NCBI GenBank assembly: GCA_016213265.1
Contig: JACRBA010000144.1
Coordinates: 1-37,356, forward strand
Reading direction: 5' to 3'
Length of the DNA: 37,356 nucleotides
From: Burkholderiales bacterium
Lineage (GTDB): Bacteria > Pseudomonadota > Gammaproteobacteria > Burkholderiales > Burkholderiaceae_C
This document shows, piece by piece, positions 1-8,344 of the stretch. The notes beneath the pieces were generated by a model. That model was not told where the DNA came from. It made no database searches and saw only the letters and a program-made list of their open reading frames with translations. The number at the start of each line of letters is the position of its first letter. Within the stretch, counting starts at the first letter, position 1. The translations under genes and the position numbers were made by a program.

Positions 1-86
1 CACTGCGACGCATGTTCGCCACGGTGCTCCAGCACCATGCGCACCGCGCGCTCGCGCACCTCGGGGGAAAACTTCGACTTCCTCAT
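1..86 (-). CDS. IS3-family transposase OrfA, N-terminal fragment (partial at window edge)
   Basis: Translating the minus strand from the ATG at 86-84 gives 28 residues that begin [20 protein letters not shown] and continue with HRGEHASQ before the window ends. This is the recognisable start of the helix-turn-helix OrfA protein of IS3-family transposases, which binds the terminal repeats. In intact elements a programmed frameshift joins OrfA to the OrfB DDE catalytic domain. Only the first helices are visible, so it is unknown whether the element is complete. The G+C and codon use here are lower than in the housekeeping genes further right. Confidence 0.7.
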   Translation of the reverse strand, partial: MRKSKFSPEVRERAVRMVLEHRGEHASQ

Positions 87-122
87 CTTGGCTCCATCTT
101 CTCAAATGAAGGAGCCTCCTCA
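1..122 (-). mobile_element. IS3-family insertion sequence, left end only (runs off the window)
   Basis: Read on the minus strand, this stretch begins with TGAGGAGGCTCC at 122 and is followed after about 35 bases by the start of a transposase OrfA. A TGA-type terminus placed shortly before orfA is typical of IS3-family elements. Only this end lies in the window, so the second terminal repeat, orfB and the target duplication cannot be seen. The exact boundary at 122 is inferred from the TGA terminus and could be off by several bases. Confidence 0.6.
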
Positions 123-194
123 GAAACCGGGGCGGTTCAGCGCAATCCGCATGAGGTGGACGCAGGCCAGGAACGAGGCAAACAGGAGGCCGCA

Positions 195-1103
195 TTGGAA
201 CTCAGACTACTGCGCTATTTCGTTGCGGTCGCGGAAGAACTGCATTTCGCGCGAGCGGCCGAGCGCCTTGGCGTAGAACAATCGCCTGTGTCGCGCGCAA
301 TGCGAAATCTCGAAGCCACGCTCGGCGTGCAGTTGTTCGACCGCAGCGCGCACCAGACGCGACTGACCTGGGCCGGTCAAGTGTTCCTCGGTGAGTGCCG
401 GCGCGTGCTGGCCACCGTGGAGCAGGCGGTGAGTGCCGCAAAGGCGGCGGCGCAGGGCTATCAGGGTTATCTGCGCATCGCCATCTGCGACAGCTTGGCG
501 CAGCCCCACATTGCCACCTTGCTGGCGCGCAGCCGCGAGGAAGAGCCCGAACTGGAGATTCGCGTCTTCGAGCTGCCTTTCGCGCAGCAGCTCAAGGGCC
601 TGCACAACGATCTGCTGGACATCGGTTTTGCGCTGTCGGACGCGGTGAGCGAAGGCCTTGTCGCCGAGCCCGTGTGGACCGATCCTCTGTCGGTGATCGT
701 GCCCGTGCGCCACCCCTTGTTGGCGCACGCGGAAGTGCCATTGGATGAAGCCTTGAAGTTTCCGTTGGTACTGTGCCATCCGGACGCGGGATCGGGCTGC
801 CACCACCAGATCCAGGCGGTGCTTCAAGGTGCGTCCAAGCCGCTCAAGCTGGTAGATCAGGTGACGAGCCTAGGCGTGATGCTGACTCTGGTCGGTGCCG
901 GTTATGGCCTAGGTTTCGCCATTGCCTCGCAGGTGCAGACCCTGAACCGCCCCGACATAACCGTTCGCCCCTTGGCCGGCACGCCGCCCATGCTGTCCAC
1001 CTACCTGCTGCGCCGCAGCGCCGAACCCTCTGAGCCCATGAAGCGGTTTCTGCAGCGCGCCCGCGAGGAGTTCCTGCCAAAGGGAGATGAACCGGCCTCG
1101 TGA
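195..1103 (+). CDS. LysR-family transcriptional regulator
   Basis: This is a 302-residue protein, the usual LysR length. Residues 1-60 form the winged helix-turn-helix, with the pattern [20 protein letters not shown] followed by [21 protein letters not shown]. The remainder is a periplasmic-binding-like effector domain. The frame is open back to position 12, but that part overlaps the insertion sequence. The chosen start is the TTG at 195, because a perfect AGGAGG lies at 184-189 with five bases of spacing and the conserved LysR N-terminus begins exactly there. The insertion sequence ends about 73 bases upstream, so the original divergent target gene, if there was one, has been replaced or displaced. 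The effector is unknown. Similar regulators are common on integrative elements, which fits the lower G+C of this gene. Confidence 0.85.
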   Translation: MELRLLRYFVAVAEELHFARAAERLGVEQSPVSRAMRNLEATLGVQLFDRSAHQTRLTWAGQVFLGECRRVLATVEQAVSAAKAAAQGYQGYLRIAICDSLAQPHIATLLARSREEEPELEIRVFELPFAQQLKGLHNDLLDIGFALSDAVSEGLVAEPVWTDPLSVIVPVRHPLLAHAEVPLDEALKFPLVLCHPDAGSGCHHQIQAVLQGASKPLKLVDQVTSLGVMLTLVGAGYGLGFAIASQVQTLNRPDITVRPLAGTPPMLSTYLLRRSAEPSEPMKRFLQRAREEFLPKGDEPAS

Positions 1104-1198
1104 CGTTGAGCGCTCGGGTACATTGGCTACTGCTGGCTGTCCATGGCTCGCACTGGACTTGCTCGGAGCGCGCGTTGACCAAGCGTGGTTTTTCAGTC

Positions 1199-1257
1199 CA
1201 TAATTATGTCCATCTCGGTTCGCCGAGTGCGGAAAACTCGTTATCAATCAACGAGTT
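1199..1257. repeat. Cluster of three palindromes downstream of the LysR gene
   Basis: Three inverted repeats lie within 60 bases. The first is the perfect 10-base palindrome CATAATTATG at 1199-1208. The second has CTCGG and CCGAG arms around a TTCG tetraloop (1214-1227). The third has perfect 8-base arms AACTCGTT and AACGAGTT separated by seven bases (1235-1257). The stretch is clearly A+T-richer than its surroundings. The hairpins could terminate the LysR transcript, or the site could be a recombination or attachment site at the edge of an acquired segment. Nothing seen decides between these. Confidence 0.5.
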
Positions 1258-1324
1258 GGGAACACGATGATGTTCCCTTCACCCGCTCCACGGTGTGTCC
1301 ACCGTGCCCGCGCCGGCTGCGCCT

Positions 1325-1792
1325 TCAGCGCTTGTCCACCTTGAGGATGCTGATCTTGCCGTCGGCCTCGAGGAACGCGCATCGCATCTGCACCAGGCTG
1401 CAGTCCGCCTCGCGCAGCGACTCCTCCACGTCGCTCTGGCTCAGCCGGTTGCGCTTGAGCACCTCGGGGAACCAGCGGCCGTCCCGGCCGATGAGCACCG
1501 GCTCCCCATCGACGAACTTCTCCACGGCCTTGCTGCGTGCACTGAGCCAGCCCACGGCAGAGCTGAGGGCGAGCAAGGTCAGCGCGATGATCAGGCCGCC
1601 GGGGACGGAGTCTTCCCCGCCCGAGAGCGAGTTGCTCACCCCTTCGCTGAGCAGCATCACGACCAGCAGGTCGAAGGGTGTGAACTGGCCCACCGTGCGC
1701 TTGCCCGAGATGCGCACCATGACGAGCAGGGCCAGGTAGATGATGGCCGCGCGCAGCGGGAGCTCCCACCACGGCGCCTGGAGTTCGAACAT
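1325..1792 (-). CDS. DUF421 (YetF-like) membrane protein
   Basis: This is a 155-residue protein with an N-terminal hydrophobic section (about residues 12-70) and a soluble C-terminal half. The order is a membrane segment, then VRISGKRTVGQFTPFDLLVV, then a further hydrophobic helix, then the domain with DGEPVLIGRDGRW and the basic ends typical of DUF421/YetF proteins. The start at 1792 was chosen because family similarity begins at MFELQAPWW. An in-frame upstream start at 1858 would only add a low-complexity leader. The family is widespread, located in the inner membrane and has no firmly established biochemical role. A small membrane protein gene lies upstream on the same strand with an 81-base gap. 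Confidence 0.85.
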   Translation of the reverse strand: MFELQAPWWELPLRAAIIYLALLVMVRISGKRTVGQFTPFDLLVVMLLSEGVSNSLSGGEDSVPGGLIIALTLLALSSAVGWLSARSKAVEKFVDGEPVLIGRDGRWFPEVLKRNRLSQSDVEESLREADCSLVQMRCAFLEADGKISILKVDKR

Positions 1793-1873
1793 CGGCCGGC
1801 TTCCATTGTGTGGATGCGGGCCGCGAGCAAGCGGTGTGCCGGCCGTGTGGCGGGCCACCGTCGGGCGCCGGGC

Positions 1874-2077
1874 TCAGGAGTGGCGGACGGGCGTGTCGCC
1901 GGTCGCCAGCATCGGCGACACGGCCGCCGACTGGGCCAGCACCGCGGCGTCGTAGCTGGCATCGGCCAGGGCGCCCACGGCCAGGGTGACGATCAGCGTC
2001 ATCGCGACCGACAGGCCTGCCGCGGCGCGGCGCACGGTGGATTCGTTGGCGGCGAAGCGGAAGGGCGTGCGGTTCAT
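1874..2077 (-). CDS. Small single-pass membrane protein, function unknown
   Basis: This encodes 67 residues starting MNRTPFRFAANESTVRRAAA. A basic stretch at residues 15-18 precedes one hydrophobic segment at about residues 21-38, and a short Ala/Ser-rich tail follows. Orientation by the positive-inside rule would put the tail in the periplasm. The segment could also be an uncleaved or cleaved signal sequence. The ATG at 2077 is preceded by GGAG at a suitable distance, and an in-frame ATG at 2098 is an alternative. It lies upstream of the DUF421 gene on the same strand and the two may be co-transcribed. I do not recognise a family. Confidence 0.55.
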   Translation of the reverse strand: MNRTPFRFAANESTVRRAAAGLSVAMTLIVTLAVGALADASYDAAVLAQSAAVSPMLATGDTPVRHS

Positions 2078-2197
2078 GGTGGGCTCCTGCGGGGTCATCG
2101 GGTGTCGATGGCGCCACTGTAGGAACCGAGCGCCCCCGCCGCCACGCGCATGCGACGGCCGGTGGCCTGGTGCGGGCGAGCCGCAGCCAGGGGCGAT

Positions 2198-2239
2198 GGG
2201 CGGCGAGCCGCCCTCAGGCGAGACGGGCGGCGAGCCGCC
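2198..2239. repeat. Two direct copies of a hairpin repeat after the efflux operon
   Basis: GGGCGGCGAGCCGCC occurs at 2198-2212 and again at 2225-2239. Each copy is itself a hairpin (GGCGGC and GCCGCC arms around GA), and a weaker third copy lies near 2174-2182. The repeats begin nine bases beyond the stop codon of the RND permease, on its downstream side. They may stabilise the 3' end of the transcript or act as a terminator without a U-tract. Confidence 0.5.
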
Positions 2240-2247
2240 CGGTGCCG

Positions 2248-5200
2248 TCAGCCGGTGGAATCCTCCGTGGCCGCGGCGTTCGCACTGCCCACCGGGTGGT
2301 GGTGGCGGCGCGGCAGCCAGCCCTGGATCTTGTGCACCACGTCGTCCACGAAGGTGAAGATCACCGGGATGACCAGCAGGCTGAGGAAGGTGGAGGTGAT
2401 GAGCCCGCCGATCACCACGATGGCCATGGGCGAGCGGAAACTCGGGTCCACGCCCAGGCCCAGCGCGATGGGCATCATGCCGGCGCCCATGGCGATGGTG
2501 GTCATCACGATCGGGCGCGCCCGCTTGTGGCAGGCGTCGAGCAGGGCTTCGGTGCGCGTCATGCCGTGCTCGCGCCGCGCCATGATGGCGTACTCCACCA
2601 GCAGGATGGAGTTCTTGGTGGCGATGCCCATCAGCATGATCAAGCCGATCATCGACGGCATGGAGAACGCGGTGTGGGTGACCACCAGCGCCAGGAAGGC
2701 CCCCGGGATGGACAGGAACAGCGCCATCAGGATGGTGATGGGCTGGACGAAGTCCTTGAACAGCAGCACCAGCACCACGTAGATGCACAGCACGCCGGTG
2801 GCCATGGCGAGCGCGAAGCTGGCGAACAGCTCCGCCATGGCCTCGGCATCGCCTACGCTGCGCTGGATCACGCCCGGCGGCAGCTTGGACAGGCTGGGCA
2901 TGGCCAGGGCCTGGCGCTCCACGTCACCCAGCGGCTGGCCGTTGAGCTCGATCTCGAAGTTGATGTTGCGCAGCCGGTCGTAGCGGTCGATCTGGGCGGC
3001 GCCGCTGTCGATGCTGAAGTGGGCCACGGTGCCCAGCATCACCGGGCCGGGCCGGCCCGGCACGGTGAGCCGGGCGAGCAGGTCGAGGTCGGTGCGCGCG
3101 TCGTCGGCGAGCTTCACCACCACCGGCACCTGGCGCTGCGAGAGATTCAGCTTGGGCAGAGCCTGGTCGTAGTCGCCCGACAGCGCGATGCGCAGGGTGT
3201 CGGCGATGGCTGCCGAGGTGACGCCCAGGTCGGCCGCGCGGGCGAAGTCGGGCCGCACCACCACCTCGGGGCGCACCAGGCTGAGCGTGGACGTGACGGC
3301 GCCGATGCCCGGGATGCCGCGCAGGTCGCGCTCGACCAGGCGGGCGTGCTCGGCCAGCACCCGGCCGTCCTCGCCGGCCAGCACCAGCAGGAACTTCTCC
3401 GCCGATCCGCCGAAGCCCACCTTCACCCGCGCGCCAGGCAGCGGTGCCAGCGCCTCGCGCAGCTGCGACTCGATGGCCTGCTTGCTCACGCCGTCGCGTT
3501 CGGTGCGCGGCGTCATGTTGATGGTCAGCGTGGCCTTGCGCACATCGCCCCCGCCCGAGGGCATGAACGGGTCGGCGCCGGTGGAGCCGCCGCCGATGGC
3601 GGTGTAGACCAGGCGCACGTGCGGGTTCTTCGAGATGAGCTTGCGCGCCTGCTCGGCCGCGGCGTAGGTCTGCGCCAGCGTGCTGCCCGGCGGCAGCGTG
3701 ACGGTGACCTGCGTCTGCGACAGGTCGTCCGGCGGGATGAAGCCGGTGGGCAGCAGGCCCACCAGGCCGAACGAGGCCACGGTGAAGCCGATGGCGGCCA
3801 GGGTCACCTTGATGCGGTGCTTCAGCGCCCAGGCGGCCCAGCGCATGTACACCGTCATCCAGCGCGGGTCGGCCTTCTCCGGCTGCGGCCGCAGCACGTA
3901 GGCGGCCATCATGGGCGTGAGCATGCGCGCCACCACCAGCGAGAAGAACACCGCGATGGCGGCCGTCCAGCCGAACTGCACGAAGAACTTGCCCGGCACG
4001 CCGGCCATGAAGGCGGTGGGCAGGAACACCGCGATCAGCGTGAAGCTGGTGGCGATGACCGCCAGGCCGATCTCGTCGGCAGCCTCGAGCGCCGCCTGGA
4101 ACGGCGTCTTGCCCATGCGCAGGTGGCGCATGATGTTCTCGATCTCCACGATGGCGTCGTCCACCAGGATCCCCACCACCAGCGACAGCGACAGCAGCGT
4201 CACCATGTTGACGGTGAAGCCCATCAGGTACATGGCGGCGAAGGCCGGGATGATGGACAGCGGCAGGGCGGTGGCCGACACCAGCGTGGCGCGCCAGTCG
4301 CGCAGGAAGAACCACACCACCACCACCGCCAGGAAGGCGCCCTCGTACAGCAGCGTCATCGACCCGTCGTAGTTCTCGATCACCGGGTCGACGAAATTGA
4401 AGGCCTCGGTGATGGCGATGTCGGGATGGGCGGCGCGCAGGCGGTCGAGCTCGGCCATGACGCCCTCGGCCACGTCCACCTCGCCCGCGCCGCGGCTGCG
4501 CACGATCTCGAAGCCCACCACCGGCTTGCCATCGAGCAGCGCGGCCTGGCGGCGCTCGGCCACCGTGTCCGCCACGGTGGCCACCTGGTCCAGCCGGATG
4601 CGCCGGCCATCGGACAGCGGGATCTCCATGGCCGCCAGCTCGGCCGCGGACTGCACCGTGGCGATGGTGCGCACGGACTGCTCCGCCCCGCCCACGTCGG
4701 TGCGGCCGCCGGAGGCCTCCTGCTGCACCTGGCGCAGCTGGCGCGAGATGTCGGAGGCGGTGGAGCCGAGCGACTGCAACTTGAGCGGATCCAGCGCCAC
4801 CTGCACCTCGCGCGTGACGCCGCCCACGCGCGTGACGGCGCCGACGCCGCGCACGCTGAGCATGGCCTTGGCCACCTGGTTGTCCACGAACCAGGACAGC
4901 GCCTCGTCGTCCATGCGGTCGGACGCCACCGTGTAGGTGAGGATGGGCGTGCCCGCCAGCTCCATCTTGGAGATCACCGGGTCACGCAGGTCGCCCGGCA
5001 GGTCGGAGCGCACACGGGCCACCGCGTCGCGCACGTCGTCCACCGCCTCCTGCGTGGGCTTTTCCAGTCGGAACTCCACGGTGATGCTGGCCACCCCGTC
5101 CTGCACGGTGGTGTAGATGTGCTTGATGCCCTGCAGCGTGGCGACCGAGTTCTCGATCTTGCGCGCCACCTCGGTTTCCAGCTGCGACGGTGAGGCGCCC

Positions 5201-5358
5201 GGCAGCGAGGCGGTGACGATGACCGTGGGCAGGTCGATGTCCGGGAAGTTCTGGACCTTCATCGCCCGGAAGCTCATCAGGCCCACCACGGTGAGCATGA
5301 TGAACAGCAGGACCGACGGGATCGGGTTGCGGATGCACCAGGCGGAGACGTTGAACAT
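2248..5358 (-). CDS. RND-family efflux permease (AcrB/HAE1 type)
   Basis: This 1036-residue protein is the inner-membrane pump of a tripartite efflux system and would exchange protons for drugs or other amphiphilic compounds. It shows the classic architecture: an N-terminal helix (residues 13-30), a porter region beginning FPDIDLPTVIVTASLPGASP, a first helix bundle (about 335-540), a repeated porter section and a second bundle (about 870-1020). The proton-relay pair Asp400-Asp401 is present in VGILVDDAIVEIENI. Length and motifs match the hydrophobe/amphiphile class, whereas heavy-metal exporters carry different transmembrane motifs. It is the last gene of the operon, 15 bases after the adaptor stop. 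The substrate cannot be read from the sequence. Confidence 0.93.
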   Translation of the reverse strand: MFNVSAWCIRNPIPSVLLFIMLTVVGLMSFRAMKVQNFPDIDLPTVIVTASLPGASPSQLETEVARKIENSVATLQGIKHIYTTVQDGVASITVEFRLEKPTQEAVDDVRDAVARVRSDLPGDLRDPVISKMELAGTPILTYTVASDRMDDEALSWFVDNQVAKAMLSVRGVGAVTRVGGVTREVQVALDPLKLQSLGSTASDISRQLRQVQQEASGGRTDVGGAEQSVRTIATVQSAAELAAMEIPLSDGRRIRLDQVATVADTVAERRQAALLDGKPVVGFEIVRSRGAGEVDVAEGVMAELDRLRAAHPDIAITEAFNFVDPVIENYDGSMTLLYEGAFLAVVVVWFFLRDWRATLVSATALPLSIIPAFAAMYLMGFTVNMVTLLSLSLVVGILVDDAIVEIENIMRHLRMGKTPFQAALEAADEIGLAVIATSFTLIAVFLPTAFMAGVPGKFFVQFGWTAAIAVFFSLVVARMLTPMMAAYVLRPQPEKADPRWMTVYMRWAAWALKHRIKVTLAAIGFTVASFGLVGLLPTGFIPPDDLSQTQVTVTLPPGSTLAQTYAAAEQARKLISKNPHVRLVYTAIGGGSTGADPFMPSGGGDVRKATLTINMTPRTERDGVSKQAIESQLREALAPLPGARVKVGFGGSAEKFLLVLAGEDGRVLAEHARLVERDLRGIPGIGAVTSTLSLVRPEVVVRPDFARAADLGVTSAAIADTLRIALSGDYDQALPKLNLSQRQVPVVVKLADDARTDLDLLARLTVPGRPGPVMLGTVAHFSIDSGAAQIDRYDRLRNINFEIELNGQPLGDVERQALAMPSLSKLPPGVIQRSVGDAEAMAELFASFALAMATGVLCIYVVLVLLFKDFVQPITILMALFLSIPGAFLALVVTHTAFSMPSMIGLIMLMGIATKNSILLVEYAIMARREHGMTRTEALLDACHKRARPIVMTTIAMGAGMMPIALGLGVDPSFRSPMAIVVIGGLITSTFLSLLVIPVIFTFVDDVVHKIQGWLPRRHHHPVGSANAAATEDSTG

Positions 5359-5373
5359 GGCGGTCCTTGGGGC

Positions 5374-6546
5374 TCAGCGGGAGGCAGCCGGCGCCGGGGC
5401 CACCGGGGCCATCGACGCCGCACCGGCGGGAGCGGCCGCGACCACGCGCACCAGGTCGCCATCGGCGAGGAAGGCGCCGCCCGCGGCCACCACCCGGGCG
5501 CGGGGGTCCAGCCCGCCCGTGATCTCGATGCGGTCACCGACGCGGCGGCCCACGCCCACTTTCGTCTGCACCACCTTGTTGTCCGCGCCGATGCGCAGCA
5601 CGTAGCTGAAGCCGTCGCGCAGCACCACGGCGGACTGCGGCAGCGTGAGCGCCTGGCTGCGGCCGACCTCGAACTCGCCTCGGGCGTACATGCCGGCACG
5701 CGGGGCCGCGGTGCCGGCCGGGGCCGCCGCCAGGTCCACATAGACCAACGCGTTGCGGGTGCGGTCGTCGACCGTGGGGCCCACGGTGCGCACCTGGCCA
5801 CGCACCTGGCCGCCGGTGGGCAGGGTGAGCGTGGCGCCCATGCCGGGGCGGATGCGCGGCAGGTCGGCGGCCGGCACCTCGGCGCGCCATTCCAGCCGCC
5901 CCTGGCGGATCAGGCGGAACAGCTCCGTGCCGGCGGGCATGACGGCGCCCACGGTGGCGTTGCGCGCGGAGATGACGCCCGCGTCCGGCGCCACCACCTG
6001 GGCCTGCCGCAGGCGCAACTCGGCCAGGCGCAGCAGGGCTTTCTGGGCGTCCAGCCGCGCCTGGGCGGTGCGCTCGGCGGTGAGGTACTGCTGCACCTGC
6101 TGCGCACTCAGGGCGCCGCTGGGCGTGAGGTCGCGGGCCCGCTGGGCGTTGGCCTGGGCCTCCCCCAGCAGCGCCTCGGCCTCACCGACCGCCGCGCGGG
6201 CCTGCAGCAGCTCCGCCTGCACCGTCTCGGTGGCGAACAACGCCAGCACCTGGCCGCGCCGCACGACATCCCCCACGCCGGCGCGCAGCTCGGCCAGCCG
6301 CAGGCCGTTCGCTTCGGTGCCGATCACCGCCTCCTGCCAGGGCGCGATGTTGCCGTTGGCGGCGAGTGAGACGGCCAGCTCGGCCGGCTGCGGGGTGGTG
6401 GCCACCACGGTGAGGGCGGCCTGGGTGGGGGCGGCGGCCGGCGCCGCCTGGTCGGCACGGGCCTGCACCATGGCCACGATGGCCACCGTGGCCGTGGCGG
6501 CCAGCAGGGACAGCGGGGAGAGGCGGCGGCGGAAGGAAATCGTCAT
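5374..6546 (-). CDS. RND efflux periplasmic adaptor (membrane fusion protein, HlyD/AcrA family)
   Basis: This 390-residue protein has an N-terminal hydrophobic segment (residues 12-30) that anchors or exports it. A lipoyl-like half-motif follows (GNIAPWQEAVIGTEANGLRL, about residues 67-86), then a coiled-coil hairpin rich in Ala, Gln and Glu, the second lipoyl half (VVAPDAGVISARNATVGAVM) and beta-barrel and membrane-proximal domains. It bridges the permease and the outer-membrane channel in the periplasm. It sits in the middle of the operon, 37 bases after the channel gene and 15 bases before the permease gene. No lipobox cysteine is seen, so it is probably anchored by its uncleaved N-terminal helix. 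Confidence 0.9.
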   Translation of the reverse strand: MTISFRRRLSPLSLLAATATVAIVAMVQARADQAAPAAAPTQAALTVVATTPQPAELAVSLAANGNIAPWQEAVIGTEANGLRLAELRAGVGDVVRRGQVLALFATETVQAELLQARAAVGEAEALLGEAQANAQRARDLTPSGALSAQQVQQYLTAERTAQARLDAQKALLRLAELRLRQAQVVAPDAGVISARNATVGAVMPAGTELFRLIRQGRLEWRAEVPAADLPRIRPGMGATLTLPTGGQVRGQVRTVGPTVDDRTRNALVYVDLAAAPAGTAAPRAGMYARGEFEVGRSQALTLPQSAVVLRDGFSYVLRIGADNKVVQTKVGVGRRVGDRIEITGGLDPRARVVAAGGAFLADGDLVRVVAAAPAGAASMAPVAPAPAASR

Positions 6547-6583
6547 GGGGTTCCTCAGGGTCTTCTTGTAGTGGCGCCCGCGC

Positions 6584-8011
6584 TCAGGGGGCGGTGTCGG
6601 CGGCCGCCGTCGCGGCCATCTCGGGCTGCCAGCCGCCGCCGAGCGCGCGGTACAGGCTCACCCAGGCCGACAGGCGCTCGCGCTGCCATGCGATCCATTG
6701 GCTGCGCGCCGCGGCGGCGTTGCGCCGGGCGTCTTCCAGCTCGAACACGCTGGCCAGGCCGCCGCGTTGGCGCGCCTCGGTGGCACGCAGCGAGGCCTCG
6801 AAGCCTTCCAGCGCGCGCTGGGCATCCGAGGCACGGGTGGCGGTGCTGTCCAGCTGCACGAGTGCCGTCTCCACCTCACGCACCGCCTGACGCAGGCTGC
6901 CCCGCCAGGCGGAGAGCGCCTCGTCGTACCGGGCGCCGGCCGCGTCTGCCTGGGCGGCCCGGGTGCCGGCGTCGAACACCGGCAGGCTCACGGTCAGCGG
7001 GCCCAGCGTCCACAGGTTGCCTTCGACACGGCTGCCATCGAAGTCGACCCGCACGCGACTGACTGAACCGGACAGGCCCACGCGCGGCCAGCGGTCGGCG
7101 CGCGCCGCCTGCCAGTCGGCGGCCGCCGCCTCCACGCCCCAGGCGGCCATGGCCACATCGGGGCGCTGGGCGAGGGCCTGGGCCGGCACGGCGTCGACGG
7201 CCAGCGCGGCCGAGGTGGGCAGCCGCGCCGTGCGGTCGGCCAGCGCGGCGGCCAGCGAGGGCTCGTCGAGCGCAGTCAACGCCACCAGGGCCTTCAGCTC
7301 GCCGCGGCACTGCGCGGCCTGCGCCACGGCCTGCGCACGGGCCTGGGCCGCACCGGCATCGGCCAGCGCCGCGTCGGCCGGGGCCTGGAAGCCCACGCGC
7401 GCGGCCTCGGCCGTGAGGCGCGCCGTGGCCTCACGCGAGCTCGCATCGAGGGTCGCCTGCTGCAGCAGTGCCTCGCACGCGCGCAGCCCGATGTAGGCCT
7501 GCGCCGTTTCCGCCGCCACCAGCACGCGGGCGTCGTGCCAGCCGGCCTGGGCGACGGCCAGGCGCGCCCGGGCGGCGGCGTGGCCGGCCCGCGCGCTGCC
7601 GAACACATCGATCTCCCAGGCGGCCTGCAGCCCGCCTGCCGCGGTGTTGGCGATCGGCGCGCCGAGCTCGGCTCGGCCCCGCGACAGGCTGGCGCTCGCG
7701 TCCACCCCAGGCAGCAGGCGCGCGCCCGCGGCCGTGTGCGCCGCCCGGGCGCCGGCCAGGCGGGCCTGGGCAGCCGCCAGCGTCGGGCTGGCCGACTGGG
7801 CCGCCGCCACCAGGCGGGCCAGCTGCGGGTCGTCGAACCGCTCCCACCAGCTCACGATCGCGGCGGGCTCGCCACCATGCGGCAGAGGGGCGTGCCAGCG
7901 GCTGGGTGCCGCCGCGGACACATCGGGCAAGGAGGCGCCGGGGGCGGCACAACCGGCCAGCAAGCCGGCGGCAGCCACCGACAGCGCCATCGCGCGGGGG
8001 GACACGGACAA
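6584..8011 (-). CDS. RND efflux outer-membrane factor lipoprotein (NodT/OprM family)
   Basis: From the chosen start this is 475 residues. The N-terminus has a lipoprotein signal ending LLAGC, so the mature protein would be lipidated and form the trimeric TolC-like channel of the pump. Two OEP repeats rich in Ala, Gln and Arg cover most of the protein, with family patterns such as LVAAAQSASPTLAAAQARLA and AWEIDVFG. The TTG at 8011 was chosen because AGGAG lies six bases upstream and it leaves a normal signal peptide. A GTG at 8035 in the same frame would add eight residues. It is the first gene of the operon, so the order is channel, adaptor, permease. No regulator gene is adjacent. Confidence 0.88.
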   Translation of the reverse strand: MSVSPRAMALSVAAAGLLAGCAAPGASLPDVSAAAPSRWHAPLPHGGEPAAIVSWWERFDDPQLARLVAAAQSASPTLAAAQARLAGARAAHTAAGARLLPGVDASASLSRGRAELGAPIANTAAGGLQAAWEIDVFGSARAGHAAARARLAVAQAGWHDARVLVAAETAQAYIGLRACEALLQQATLDASSREATARLTAEAARVGFQAPADAALADAGAAQARAQAVAQAAQCRGELKALVALTALDEPSLAAALADRTARLPTSAALAVDAVPAQALAQRPDVAMAAWGVEAAAADWQAARADRWPRVGLSGSVSRVRVDFDGSRVEGNLWTLGPLTVSLPVFDAGTRAAQADAAGARYDEALSAWRGSLRQAVREVETALVQLDSTATRASDAQRALEGFEASLRATEARQRGGLASVFELEDARRNAAAARSQWIAWQRERLSAWVSLYRALGGGWQPEMAATAAADTAP

Positions 8012-8344
8012 GGGGGTCTCCTGGAAGGCGCACACGCCACGGTGCGAAGCGCACAGGCACCCTCACCCGGCCGCGGAGAGGGCGCCGGCGACCGAAGCGC
8101 CGGTCGGCTGGCGGGTGCCGGACAGAGGCAGGCACCCCGCCTGCTCTGCCGAGCGCGGCCGTGAGCCTACCTCGTCTTCCCGCCTGCCCTGGCTTGTCCT
8201 TCAATCCAGGGGGATATGTCGCAAATTGTCACCTGCCGTGCTAACTTGACAGTGAGGTGAACGACAGAAGACGGGCCGCAGGCCGCGCCGTCCATCCGCG
8301 GCCGCCGCCCGGCGGCCGATCGCCACACCACATGGGGGATACCG
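8012..8344. other. Divergent intergenic region between efflux operon and hydrolase
   Basis: These 333 bases hold no convincing gene. They should carry the promoters for the leftward efflux operon and the rightward hydrolase. A TTGACA hexamer lies at 8246-8251 on the plus strand, but no good -10 box follows at the right spacing. An inverted repeat CGACCG-N6-CGGTCG at 8089-8106 and widely spaced TGTCA/TGACA arms near 8228-8251 are possible regulator sites or simple hairpins. No regulator gene is adjacent. Confidence 0.4.

Noticed and set aside
12..194. N-terminal extension of the LysR open frame
   Set aside because: These 61 codons overlap the insertion-sequence end and have no homology to LysR proteins. 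The TTG at 195 has a perfect ribosome binding site.
2170..5193. 1007-codon open frame antisense to the RND permease
   Set aside because: It is a shadow of the G+C-rich permease gene. Its product is a low-complexity run of His, Arg, Gly and Gln without any domain, while the other strand reads as a complete permease.
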